In this document: positions 30,609 to 41,457 of the stretch, one piece after another
Layout of the letters: each line of letters starts with the position of its first letter
Position numbering within the stretch: position 1 is the first letter of the stretch
Origin: Dendrobium chrysotoxum
Lineage: Eukaryota > Streptophyta > Magnoliopsida > Asparagales > Orchidaceae
DNA: 64,000 bases
Direction: 5' to 3'
Assembly: GCA_019925795.1 (NCBI GenBank)
Contig: CM034304.1
Coordinates: 868,001-932,000 of the forward strand
The notes under the pieces: generated by a model
Seen by the model: only the letters and a program-made list of their open reading frames with translations
Database searches by the model: none
Told to the model about the DNA's origin: nothing
Made by a program: the position numbers and the translations under genes

Positions 30609-32409
30609 CATTATAAATCTGGACCTCAAACATGTGATTTTGATGATAACAAAAATTATTGCTTTGTCTACCATATTTTCTCCTATTATTATTATTAGAT
30701 ATTTATTTTCTTGCACTATCATTCGAAGTCCGTTGTATATTATACAAAGTGATCAACCCAAGTCTAAGTAGAATAGGTTTATAGCTTCTCAAGAGTCCAT
30801 ATTTTTCATTTAATTAATTATTTTATATTTCATGAGTAAAAGTATTATTTAAGGTGGATGCTAAAGTTGGTGATCATGCACACACAAATAGGGGAGTAAG
30901 AAAATAATTTTCACTTTTTTAAACTAATCATATTTATAATCAAAATCTTATAATTTGATTAGATGCTTTTGAAATGACATAAAATAACTAATTTTTTATT
31001 TAATTTTCTTTGAACCAATCGTATTGTATGATTTGTCCAAAATAGAAACACTAGCAGCCAATCAAAATTAAGTAAGTTTTTAAATTTTAATTTTGAGCAA
31101 ATCATGTTGCATGATCCCGTTCATAGATTATGATATTTGAAAAGTTACTTAAATTAATCCTTATGATTAGTCAAATAAATCAAGGTTTAATAAATATGGT
31201 AAATTGTACTGTATGATATAAATTATACTGAATGATCTACAGAGACAAAATCTATTCATCCTAGATATTGTACTAGATGAAACATTAATTTTTGAACTAA
31301 TCATACAATATGATGTCAATCTTACTGGCTGATTTAAAGAGACAATTTCAAATCATCCCGATGATCATTCTATATGAACATATGAAAATCAAACAAATTG
31401 AATCGTACGATCTTTATATTATACTATAGGATCAATACACAAAAATTGATAAGTTCATCCCATAACTGTTCCATTGTATTGAACAAACCTAGTTTTTGAA
31501 CTAATTGAACTTACAATCCATGATTGTGCTATATTAATAGTGATGACCAAATTAAAAAATTAGGTTTTTTTTAAAGCCTTGTTTAAATACTTTCTTAAGA
31601 GACTCTTTGAGAGTCTTTAGCTGTTGTATTTTTTGGAGAGAGAGCTTTGAGAGAGATCTTGGTGTGCTTTGGTAGGAGAAAGGAGAGGTTGTATGTGAGG
31701 AAGATGGAGTGTGAGGGGATTCCATAGGGTTTCTCTGGGAATGCTTGTACCTTATTTCCTCCAAGTGTCTTGTTTGATTTCCTGCATGTCACTAGGAAGA
31801 ATAACATTAAGGTGAAAGATCATTGAGTTTATCTTCCTTAAGAAGGAGGGTGAAAAAGAAGTTATAGGGTCTCTACCTTCACTAGGAGGGTGAAAAATGA
31901 GTCAAGGTTCTCTGCCTTTACCAGGAGGGTGAAAAATGAGTAAAGGTTCTTTGCCACACATAGTTGGTGAAAACATTATAAGGGCTTGTCCACCAAGCTA
32001 TGGGGGCTAAAGGAGAGACCCTATAGTTTTTAGTGTAATACTCTAAGAGGAGAACTCTAGGGAGTGGATGTAGGCCAAGGTTGACTGAACCACTTTAAAA
32101 TTATGGTGTGTTCATTCTACTTTTCCTCTACATACTTTAATTTTTACATTTTAATTTTTTACTAATTTATTTTTCTTAAAAGATTCACATTAAAAATTTT
32201 GTGGTTGGTAGAAGAATTATTTGATTGAATTAACATCATCATTATGATTGTTATTATGTTTATTAGCTTCCATATTAGGTGATTTAATTTCCTTCAAAAT
32301 ATCAAAAAGATTATTTTTGTTAAAGAAAATTTTTAAAATCCCAATTCACACCCCTAGAACCCTCTTGGTGTTGTGGGCAATGAGGTTGAGCACCCTCCAT
32401 TGAATTTCT
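30609..32409 (+). repeat. Element B 3' LTR, diverged, followed by a primer-site remnant
   Basis: Begins cattataaatctgg (TGTTGCAAATCTGG in C) after the polypurine tract and ends gaatttcta (GAACTTTCA in C). It includes decayed palindromes with AT-rich centres and leader hairpins (31800-31990) with TTCAC/GTGAA arms. Directly after the end, atggtattaatag resembles tggtatcagag. A primer site should not follow a 3' LTR, so this may be the shared middle LTR of a tandem pair. Confidence 0.75.
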
Positions 32410-32439
32410 AATGGTATTAATAGAAACTATATATTTGAA

Positions 32440-33370
32440 AATTTTAGGATTTTTTAGAAGCCTTGTATTTAAGCTATATTATTAGTCTTTAGTTATTGAG
32501 AAAATTTTTGTGAGAGTGCTTTGAGAGGTTTACTTCTTGAGAGATCTTGGAGTTGGGAGAAGGAGAAGGAGAAGTTATGTGTGAGGGAGAAGTAGTATGA
32601 GAGGATCTCACATGATTATTCCAAGAAAGCTTCTACCTTAATTCCTACATATGTATTTATTGAGCTTTTGGGTTACTCTGGAATGAAAGTCATCAAGTTC
32701 TCTGCCTTACCAGAAGGGTGAAAAGGATTTCAGTTTATATACTTACAAGGAGGGTTTAAAGGATTCTTAGTTCTCTGCCTCACTTAGAGGGTGAACAAGA
32801 TTATAGGTTCTCAGCCTCACCAAGAGGGTGGAAAATACTTTGGCACTCTATTGGAGTGGTTGGTGGAAGAGATTTTTTAAGGGCTTCCCCACCTAGATGT
32901 GGGGGCTAAAGAAGAGTCACTAATAGGTTTAGTGAAAAACCCAGACAAGAGGACTTTGGGAACTGGACATAGGTCAATGTTTGATCGAACCACTATAAAT
33001 TTGGTGTGTTCGTTCTACTTTTCATTCAGCATTTTATTTTCTTGCATTTTAATTTTCTTTGCATGTTATATTATTGCGAGCATTTGTTGAGATTGATGAG
33101 CTTTATTTTGATTTGAATTTTTAGGTAAAATATAAAAAATCTAAAAAATAAAATAAAATAAAATATATCCTAACATTTATTTTTTCTAAAAAAATCCAAA
33201 AGATAAAAAATATTTGTTTTATAAATTTCTTCTGCTGAAATTTGTGTAATTGGTTTTGAGATTAAGAATAATTTTAGAGAAAAATTTTAAAATATTAATT
33301 CACAACCCTGCCCCCCTCTTGGTTTGCCTTGGGTAGTTCAAGTGGTTTGACAATCCATCATGAACTTTCA
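32440..33370 (+). repeat. Second, partial LTR (leader and U5 part only)
   Basis: Starts in sequence matching the leader of the preceding LTR (aagccttgtatttaa against aagccttgtttaaa at 31577), with hairpin units at 32690-32850 (for example CACC aagag GGTG near 32818), the conserved gga-ctggacataggtcaa block and the end catgaactttca at 33370. Its U3 half is missing. Together with 30609-32409 it is a tandem LTR arrangement with the interior deleted. Confidence 0.7.
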
Positions 33371-34915
33371 TATTCCAGTAGATGATGAACTTCTAGATGA
33401 ATAGATCTTAAATTTGAAAGTAATTAAGAAACCCACCTAGAAATTTTATTTTGATTGCATTGTATAAAGTCAAAAAGATAAAGGACCATAATATATATCC
33501 CTAGGAAAGCTAGAATTGATTTTATATTCATCGCCCTAGAAAAAATTTTGACGTAATTCTCCTATACAAGGTGTTAAAACTAAACTTGGTTCTATATAAC
33601 TAGTACATGATGAAATTATTAGAGTAAATTCTAAATGTTACATTATATAGAACATTACATGGAATAAATTCCATAGCGGATGCCTTCTGAAAGCTCCCTA
33701 AAGAGTAAGATTATACTGAAGAGGATTCAATTCTAATAGGGGTACAGGATCATAAGGTCTTGTAACAAATTGACAGTGAATATTTAAACAAAAAATCCAT
33801 AGTTGATGTGAAAATTATTTCACTATAGAGGATGATGCGATAGATTGGAGAAAACCTTTATTGACTATTTGCAAGAAAATACGCTCCCTTGAGATAAATC
33901 AATTATGGATAAGATAAAAAGAAGATTCCTATCTTATACCCTAATCAATGGAACCCTCTATAGAAGATTATTTGATTAGATATGGTTTTGTTGCCTAAGT
34001 AAATCAGAAGCTAAAGATATAACTGAGAAAGTTCATGCAAGATTATATGGTGCTCACCAATCTGGTCCTAAAATTAAAATAAATATTAAAATGAAGGGAT
34101 ACTATTGATCATCAATGATAGATGATTGGATGAATATTGCATGTAATTTTCATAGGTGCCAAGTGTACTATGTAGTTCTATATCAACAATTAAATGTCCT
34201 ATATCTAACAATTGCTTCATGGCCTTTTAAAAGATGGGGCCCAGATAATATCAATCCAACTAATTAGCCATCTTTTAGAGGTCAAAAGTTTATTTTAGTA
34301 GGTATTAACTATTTCTGAAAATAGGTAAAGATAGTTCCCTTAAGAAAGTCAAAGCTCATCAAGTGATAAACTTCTTTAAAGATCATATTATATATTAATT
34401 TGGTGTTCCTCTCTGAATCATATCTGATAATGGTCCATCCTATAGAAGCACCAAAATAAATAATTTTGCTACATGTCATAAAATAGATTGGAGAGATAAA
34501 ACTACCAGTTACTCTTGAGCAAATGGTATAGTTGAGGCCTTTAATAAACCTTTAGTGATGATCTTAAAGAAAATTATAGAAGAAAATAAATGTCAATGGC
34601 ATGAAAACTTAGGAGAATTTTTGTGGGCATATGAAACTATATACATAACTCCTACTCAATCTATGTTATTCAATCTAGTCTTTAAAGCATAGGATATTCT
34701 CCCTTTAGAGGTCCAACTGCCTTCATTGTTTATTATAGTGAATTATAAAATTACAGAAGAATAAAATGTTAAAATTAAAGTGAAAGAAGTTGAAGGTTTA
34801 TAAGAGAAGCATTTGCATGATCAATAAAATCTCAAGTTATACAAAGCTAAAATAATTCCAGCACATTTATACCAACTATGTAACTTGGTCCTTTTGAGGA
34901 GGTTGTGAAACCTCA
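33371..34915 (+). pseudogene. Ty3/gypsy (Tat/Ogre-like) RNase H remnant and integrase, broken
   Basis: The N-terminal part resembles gypsy RNase H (W/K-F-Y-F-D). From about 33840 it matches plant gypsy integrase: zinc region E-K-V-H-A-R-L-Y-G-A-H-Q-S-G-P-K ... H-R-C-Q, then W-P-F-K-R-W-G-P-D (first Asp), L-V-G-I-N-Y-F, F-G-V-P-L, I-S-D-N-G-P (second Asp), A-N-G-I-V-E-A-F-N-K (Glu) and W-H-E-N-L-G-E-F-L-W-A-Y-E-T. The D-D-E residues remain but many stops interrupt the frame. Reverse transcriptase and gag are not in the window. The remnant continues after LTR F at 36493. Confidence 0.8.
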
Positions 34916-36492
34916 AAGAATAATCTTGAGGCTAACCAAAAGGGGAGTGAATTGGTAATTTAAAAATTTCTTTAACAAAAAAGAAAATCTTTTTTTAACT
35001 TTTTCTATATATTAAAATAGAAAATTTTATCCCTCGATGCAAAAACAAATAAATTTCATAATAAGAAAAAGATCAGAGTTTTCAACCACACAATTAATTA
35101 CAGAAAAATAAAATATAAAAAATAATAACAACAAACACACCAGAATTTATAGCAGTTTGGTCCAACCTGACTTACGTCCACTCACTAAAAACCTCCTTTC
35201 TAAGTATTACACAAAAACTAGTGTCTCTCCTTTTTCTCCCACAGCAAGGCAGAGAAGCCCTTATAAAATCTCTTCCATCAACCTACCGTGGCAAATGACA
35301 TTACTCTTTTTTACCCTCCTAGTAAATGCAGAGAACCTAGAATCCTTTTTCTCCATCTTGGAGATGGCAGAGAAACAAGAATCCTTTTTCTCCCTCCTAC
35401 AGATGGTAGAGAACTAAGACCTAGTGTTGTAGAATGTCTCCCTAGAGCCACCAAAATAGAGAGCCTCTCAAAAATCCCTAATTTTCAATCTGCTAACTCT
35501 TATCATCCAACACGATCCAAGATCATCCTGTACGATAAGTTTAAAGTACTCTTATTAGTATTGTACGTGGAGATAAACCCTTTACAATCCATTTAAAGAG
35601 ATGAGATGATCGTCCAGGATGATTGAGAGCATCGTCCAATATGATTAGCATAAAATAACCATTTTAGATAGTACAAAATATATTGCCTTGTATGATTAGT
35701 TCAAAAGTTTATACTGATCATCTAGCACGATAGGCATTGATTAATTATCATCCCATATAGAGCTCAGTTTGTACAGTACAAAATTGGGAGTTTGTCATGT
35801 ACTATTAGTTGAAAAACTTTGACATTTCATCTTAGATGATAGGCGACAACAAATTATCATCCCATGCATCACTTGGGTCATACAATATGATCGTCACTAA
35901 TCATCCTGTACGATTTAATTGAATAATTTAGGCATGATTGTTATATATCGTACATTACGATACATATCATACGGTACAATTAGAATAAAATTTTTATTAT
36001 AAAATAATCCCTAAATTATGATTGGTGACTATTTTTCTGATTATAATTGATCATCCCATATGATATGGATCATATAGTATGACCATTTTAATCAATCTTA
36101 CTTATCATAGGTGCCCTAATTATGATTTTTTATTTAACTAATCATCTAGTATGATATAAGTTATATTGTATGATTAGTTTAAAAAACATAACCTCTTTCT
36201 AACTCACTAACTCACATCCTTGAGTGTGTATGTGCAAGGTTACTTAACTTTGGGATCCACTTGAATACATGATTGACTCAAGAAAGGTAAGAAGTCCAAA
36301 AGGACTAATAATACATACTTTAATCCTACTCTATCCAATCTTGAGCTGATCGAGGTTACAAGTAAACTGTGAACCTCAAATGTTAGTGAGCCGGGAAGAA
36401 ATAGATATGTACTTAATTTAATTAATATAGTGAGAAATCTAATAATGTTGGTTATCATCAAAACCATAAGACTTGAGTCTAGATTTGCAACA
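34916..36492 (-). repeat. LTR F: solo or truncated copia LTR on the minus strand
   Basis: Read on the minus strand it starts TGTTGCAAATCTAGAC at 36492 and ends at 34916 (TG...CA), 1577 bp, with hairpin leader units (35220-35420; one has arms CCATC/GATGG at 35353-35367) and palindromes with a GTAC-type centre. No internal element sequence on either side: flanks are gypsy DNA. The flanking five-mers (ggttg, cttat) do not match, so target duplication is not recognisable. Confidence 0.85.
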
Positions 36493-36760
36493 CTTATTCT
36501 AAGAAGACCCATTTCGGCCCATCAAAAATGGGTAGTAAATTTGAGCCAACCTGGGAAGGTACATTTATGGTGAAGAAAGTCTAACAAAGAGATGCCTTCT
36601 AGCTATTTTATTATAAAGAAGATCATCTAATTTTACCTATAAAGGTATATCTCAAAAAATAATATGATGGATAGTATTTTTATACGATAAAAATCAACTC
36701 AGTAAAGAATTTTTGATATTTTTATTAATTAGCAAAGTTTCTTGAAGTTTCATGCAATAA
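36493..36760 (+). pseudogene. Ty3/gypsy integrase C-terminus (resumed)
   Basis: Encodes L-I-L-R-R-P, then K-W-V-V-N-L-S-Q-P-G-K-V, like the plant gypsy integrase tail G-K-L-x-P-N-W-E-G-P. Continues the fragment before LTR F, which ends at a similar L-V-L-x-R-R. Stops present. Confidence 0.6.
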
Positions 36761-37899
36761 ACTGGGTCCAGATGATAAAATTAGGTCTAGAATGTTGTAA
36801 TAATGCTTAAAATTTTAAAAAAAGGCCCAGTGCTTGATCAATTGTGTCTTTGAAGATTGGTGTAAGATTCCTAAGTAGCATCCTTTCTTCTTAGACTTTA
36901 GTCGATCAGGTAATATGATCCCTAGAATTATCCCGATATGATTTCCAAAATCTATTCATTTGAGAATTCTTTCATAATTGAATTTCTTAAACTTGTTTCT
37001 TTGGGTCATATTTCTCAATCAAATTTAATATTTTCTTAAGGTTCAAGTATAAGCCCGCTTTTAAAACATACCTTCCTTTTAAAATTTAGCTCATGGGTAA
37101 AATGATCTCTAGTATTTTTTTAATCAAACTATTAAATTTGTTCATTTGAGAGTCACTTCCCACTTGAATTCATTAAATCTACTTGTTTGAGTTTGATCTC
37201 TCACTCAAGTCGAAGTCTATCTTTAGGTTTAAGTTCGCTTTTATGAAATTCTATAAACTTTAGTATAAGTTTGCTTTTATCGCATATTTCTTGTTAAATT
37301 CTTGTTGATTTGGTAAATAGTCCTTAGTATTTTCTCAATATAACCATTAAATTCATTCATTTGAGAATTAACTATCATTTAAACACATTAATTTGTTTGA
37401 CCTTTCATTTAGGTATCAATCTACTCACTATTTAGATTTAGTCACTTGAGTATATAAATGTTCTTTCTTCATTATTTCAATTTGGTCAAGTGAATGTTCA
37501 ACCCCCAAAATCATTGTGTCATACTATTTATATATGGTCATGTAAACATTAAATCTTTCAAAATCTCTTTATCTAGTATTTGAATTTGGTTAGGTGAACA
37601 TTGAGTTATTTTTCTTTGTTATTTCAGTATGGCCATACAAAGATAAGACCCCCTTTATAAATTCAGTTGAATCTCACTTGTTTTGGTTACTCTCCTTCTC
37701 AAGTTCTCTTCTAATATAAATCTATCAGATAGAGATAATTTCTTTGTTAAATATTCATCCTTCTTAAATCTGCCTATTTAAGATTATTTCTTATCAAGAA
37801 TTTATTAATTAAATTCCTTTAGATGTAGTTTATTGCTTTGGTCAATGTCAATATGTGCAATTTAGTTTTTAAGGTCATCACACTTGTTGAGGGTCCATT
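36761..37899 (+). repeat. Degenerate tandem repeats downstream of gypsy remnant
   Basis: Non-coding. Units marked by aaat-(c/t)-(t/a)-ttcatttgagaatt start near 36947, 37134 and 37349, a spacing of about 190-215 bp. Shorter repeats with tttggtca-gtgaa occur at about 37486-37600. Plant Tat/Ogre elements often carry tandem repeats in the 3' untranslated region, so this is probably its 3' end. No LTR end found. Confidence 0.5.
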
Positions 37900-38322
37900 T
37901 GTTGACCTCATTTTTTTCAGAGGTTGGAGCCCCACATTAATCCTTCACTCTTGGTTTTCAATTCATTAAACTCCACTTCAAAGCTTAGATCTAGTTCTCC
38001 ACTGTGCGCTAGCATGGAGATTCTATCATTAAACCTTAAATCAGTCATTCGATAATCACCCTTTATAGTCACTTGATCAGCTACTCAATCACTTAAAATT
38101 AACTAATGGTTGTCAATGATCTAAGTATTTTACATTCTAAACTATTTAATCAATAATTAACTTTAATTCTAAATCAAATCCAGCTTAAAACTCCAAACTT
38201 TAAAATCCACTATTCAAACCTAAAGCTTAAAGCTATTAAACTTTTCCCTATTTTATGAAAATTTTCAACAGATTCAAAACCCTGGGTAAAGTCTTTAGAA
38301 TGAAGTTTGATCATTTGCATAT

Positions 38323-39699
38323 CGACCTCCTTTTTCACCCTCCTGATGAAGGAATAGAACCTTAACCGCTATTTTCACCTTCCTGGTGAAAATAGGGAAC
38401 CTCAACCTCCTTTTCACCCTTATGGTGAAGGCAGAGAACCTCGACCTCCTTTTCACCATCCTGATGAAGGAAGAGAATCTCAACCTCCTTTTTTGCCATC
38501 CTTATAAAAATAGAGAACCTGGACGTCCTTATTCACCGTATTAGTGAAGGCAAAGAACCTGAATGGTCTTTAATCTGATGGTCTTCTTCCCAGAACCACC
38601 CAACAAACCTAGCAAGACACCTAGAGGAAATAAGGCAAGACACTTGCTCAGAGCAACCGCCTCAACACTTTTCACTGCTTCTCCCTCACACATAAGCTCT
38701 CCCTTTTTTTTAAAGCTCTCCAAGATTTCTTCTCGAAGCTCTCTCTCCAAATCACTCAGTAGCTACAGATTTCAAACAAGTCTATTAAGAGAGGATAAAA
38801 ATAAGGCTTCACAAAAATCCCTAAAATTCAATTCCGTCAATAATGATCTTATAGTATAATTCATTTAAATAGCCCTACTAGTAATGTACAAATAATAAGA
38901 CATTATATGATAAGTTTAGAAATTGAGCTGATCATCTAGTATGATTTGAGAATTATCCAGTATGATTTGTTCAAATGACTTGGATTATCGTCCCATATGA
39001 TTGGTGATGATTAAACATCATCACATGCAAAGATTGGGCCGTACAACATATTTGGGTCCAATCATCTTGTATGATCTGACTGGATCGATTAATCCAAAAT
39101 TATTCCTTAATTATATGATTAATTTAGGCTAGATTGAATTATATGGTCCATTATGATGCCTATCATATAGTACGATTAGCACAAATGTTGAATTTTAAAA
39201 TATTACGTAAATTATGATTGGCGGCTGAGATCTTGATTTCAACTGATCATCCTCAATGATCTAGATTATACAGTATAATTAGTTAAAATGGATTTAATTA
39301 TTATAATTAGTTATTTTAATAATTTATTGAATTTTTGATCATACAATACGATTTTAATCGTACAGTATGATAAGTTTAGAAAATTATGCTCCACTATCTC
39401 ACTCCCTTAAGTGTGTGTGTGTGTGTGTGTATAGTCACCATATTTAGCATCCACCAAATACATGACATGGATCAAAAGATATAGAAATAAATAAAAGCAA
39501 AAATATAGACTCTTTAGGACACATAACCCTATTCTACCTAGTCTTGGGCTAATCAATTTGCATAGTGTACGGTGGACCTAAAATGTTAGTGGACAAGAAA
39601 ACATATATGCAATAATAACCATATTAGAAGATAGCATAGTAAAGAATCCAAAAATGTTTGTTATCATCAAAATCATAAGACTTGGGTCCAGATTTGCAA
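38323..39699 (-). repeat. LTR G: truncated copia LTR on the minus strand
   Basis: Right end (LTR start) reads ttgcaaatctggacc on the minus strand. The left end stops inside the leader hairpins, so the LTR lacks its U5 end. It contains about six hairpin units (38326-38560), including a perfect 11-bp stem (38369-38379 with 38385-38395), palindrome pairs (38931/38952 with 6-bp spacer) and a (GT)n run (about 39413-39431). Short frames across it are not genes. Confidence 0.8.
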
Positions 39700-40935
39700 A
39701 AATAACTTCCTAAAAAATAAAACAAACATTAGGGTCTAACTTCCTAAATGAGTTATTTTTCTCCTATTGCATAGTCCATAATGAAAATAGTGGCTAGGCA
39801 TGGAATTTAAATTACACTTTATTGTCTATCTCCTATAATAACCCCCTTCTTTTTTGAAGCAAGGTTAGATATTTTGATTCAATTACCTCCCTAAGCTCCC
39901 TATAGTCTCCCTGAACCTTCTTAAGCTCTAGAATAAATTGAGTGGTGAGTTCCAATGATAATCAATGGTACAATCCTCCAATTCTTCTAAACATCTAATG
40001 TAGAGCTCCTCCAGCCTTGAGGTCTTCTAAGAAGATCAAAAGACTCTCCCAAGCAATCCAAGGATACCTAAATTAAATAATTTCATCCACTAGTTAGAAG
40101 TAAATGTAAAACCCTTAGTCTAGATCTTGGATTTAAATAGCTTTTCCATCCTATATCAAGGAGTCCACTAACTTTATTAAATAGGGCATTAAAAAGCCAA
40201 GAATCTCTGCCTAAAACTTTACTCAATTTGGTTGAGTAAATAAAAATTTTAAAGCATTCTTTTAGATAGTCTTTTTTGAATTAAAAAAGTTTGTGTAATT
40301 CTAAGCCATCAAATCCCACGTGTTTACTTTCGGATGGCTATGATATGGTCAAGTGATGCGATCTGTCCTACTTGATCAAGTGATAGGACGGACTGTGTAT
40401 CTATCTGATGTAATCCTAGTTATCCATCTAAAATTTGAGAGATGTAATGGCTCATGTGATCTGCTGATTTGGTTAAGTGATTGACTAATGCCATTTAGTA
40501 GCATCTAATTACACAGAAATGCATGTCGGTCGTCTGAGGATGATGTGGTGGCAACACGGTGATGCAGCTATGGGAAAAACATGAAATGAAGTATTTAATT
40601 TATTAAATTTAATGAAATTTTAATAAATTATCATAAATGGTACACTTAACCAGAAAATGCTTGCAATAGCTCTATGGAACTAGCTTTGGTAGGGATTTAA
40701 TTTAAAAATAAAATCAAGTATATTTGATGGGTGAAAAAGGAGTAATTCAGCTTTGATTGCCCATTAATTTTTGTTATATTCTCCTTTTATACTGATCTAA
40801 TTGATCTCAAACTTGGCTAAGTTATATTAGGGCATGTTATTAACCTACCCTAATATTATTCCTAGGCTTATTTGATGAGTAAATTTGCATAAATTAAATT
40901 TTTAATGGTATGGGTCATTTCTTGACTTAGATCTT
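39700..40935 (+). other. Inverted-repeat arm, non-coding
   Basis: No gene seen. The reverse complement lies at 48355-49581, with shared landmarks such as gagctcctccag (left about 40003-40014) and tgatctcaaacttggctaag (left about 40803). Confidence 0.75.
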
Positions 40936-41035
40936 TAGAAATTTATAAAACACTCCCCATAGGGAACTAGTTAATGATATTTGAGGTATGCTAGATTAGT
41001 GTAAAGGTTTAATTTTTCACTTATTTCATCCCCAT

Positions 41036-41051
41036 CTATGATCTAGGTATA
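41036..41051. repeat. LINE target-site duplication, left copy
   Basis: ctatgatctaggtata, 16 bp, identical to 43063-43078. Length and poly-A-side position fit LINE target-primed insertion. Confidence 0.95.
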
Positions 41052-41457
41052 AAGGCAATTTTATTCTTTCTTATGCTAGTCCTTTACCTAGTTACACTGT
41101 CATTTATACTGAACTTTCTACTATTTTATGCGGTCTGAATGTTTGTCTTTCTTCGGGTATTACTAATATTTGGATAGAAGTTGATGCTTTATACATTCTG
41201 TCTTGTCTCAAAGATAGTAATGAGAAACTTTGTAGTCTTGATTTATTATATCTTATTAGGGAAATTAAGCAACTCTTAATTGGCATTAATGCTAGGCTTC
41301 CTCATATTTATAGAGAAGGAAATGGGTGTGTGGATTGGCGTGCTAATCATGGGGCTAATCTCCCATCCCTTACTGAATTTTCCTATAACCAACTGCCGAC
41401 CAATATTAAAGGTATCATTAGGATTGATAAGTTTGGACTTCTTTATGTTAGGATTTA
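41046..41457 (+). CDS. LINE C-terminal RNase H domain (RVT_3 type), 5' truncated
   Basis: An uninterrupted frame of about 137 codons that ends TAA at 41455-41457. It has no start of its own because the LINE is truncated. Motifs: Y-T-E-L-S-T-I-L-C-G-L (catalytic Glu region), I-W-I-E-V-D-A-L (catalytic Asp), L-I-R-E-I-K-Q-L-L, then I-Y-R-E-G-N-G-C-V-D-W-R-A-N-H-G-A (last Asp) and R-I-D-K-F-G-L-L-Y-V-R. This pattern is the plant RNase H module found at the end of some L1 LINE polyproteins and in plant RNase H-like genes. Not expressed as a full protein here; frames overlapping it in other phases are not real. Confidence 0.8.

Larger units (their letters stand above)
4586..32409 (+). mobile_element. 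Element B: old plus-strand SIRE-like copia, split by C and D
   Basis: B survives in three pieces: 4586-6422 (gag C-terminus, protease, integrase), 16876-17646 (linker and first half of RT) and 27646-32409 (rest of RT, RNase H, spacer, ORF3, polypurine tracts, LTR). The pieces join exactly once C (with duplication agata) and D are removed: the same linker block that occurs whole in A is rebuilt across C. The 5' LTR and N-terminal gag are absent, cut where A begins. Many stops and frameshifts, a lost RT active-site Asp (YVGD) and a degenerate LTR start show B is the oldest copy in this nest. Confidence 0.85.

Noticed and set aside
34911..36497. Target-site duplication for LTR F
   Set aside because: Flanking five-mers ggttg and cttat do not match; both sides encode a similar L-x-L-R-R block, but that is not a clear duplication.
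38295..38750. Minus-strand frames of 62 and 69 codons
   Set aside because: They are translations of leader repeats in LTR G.
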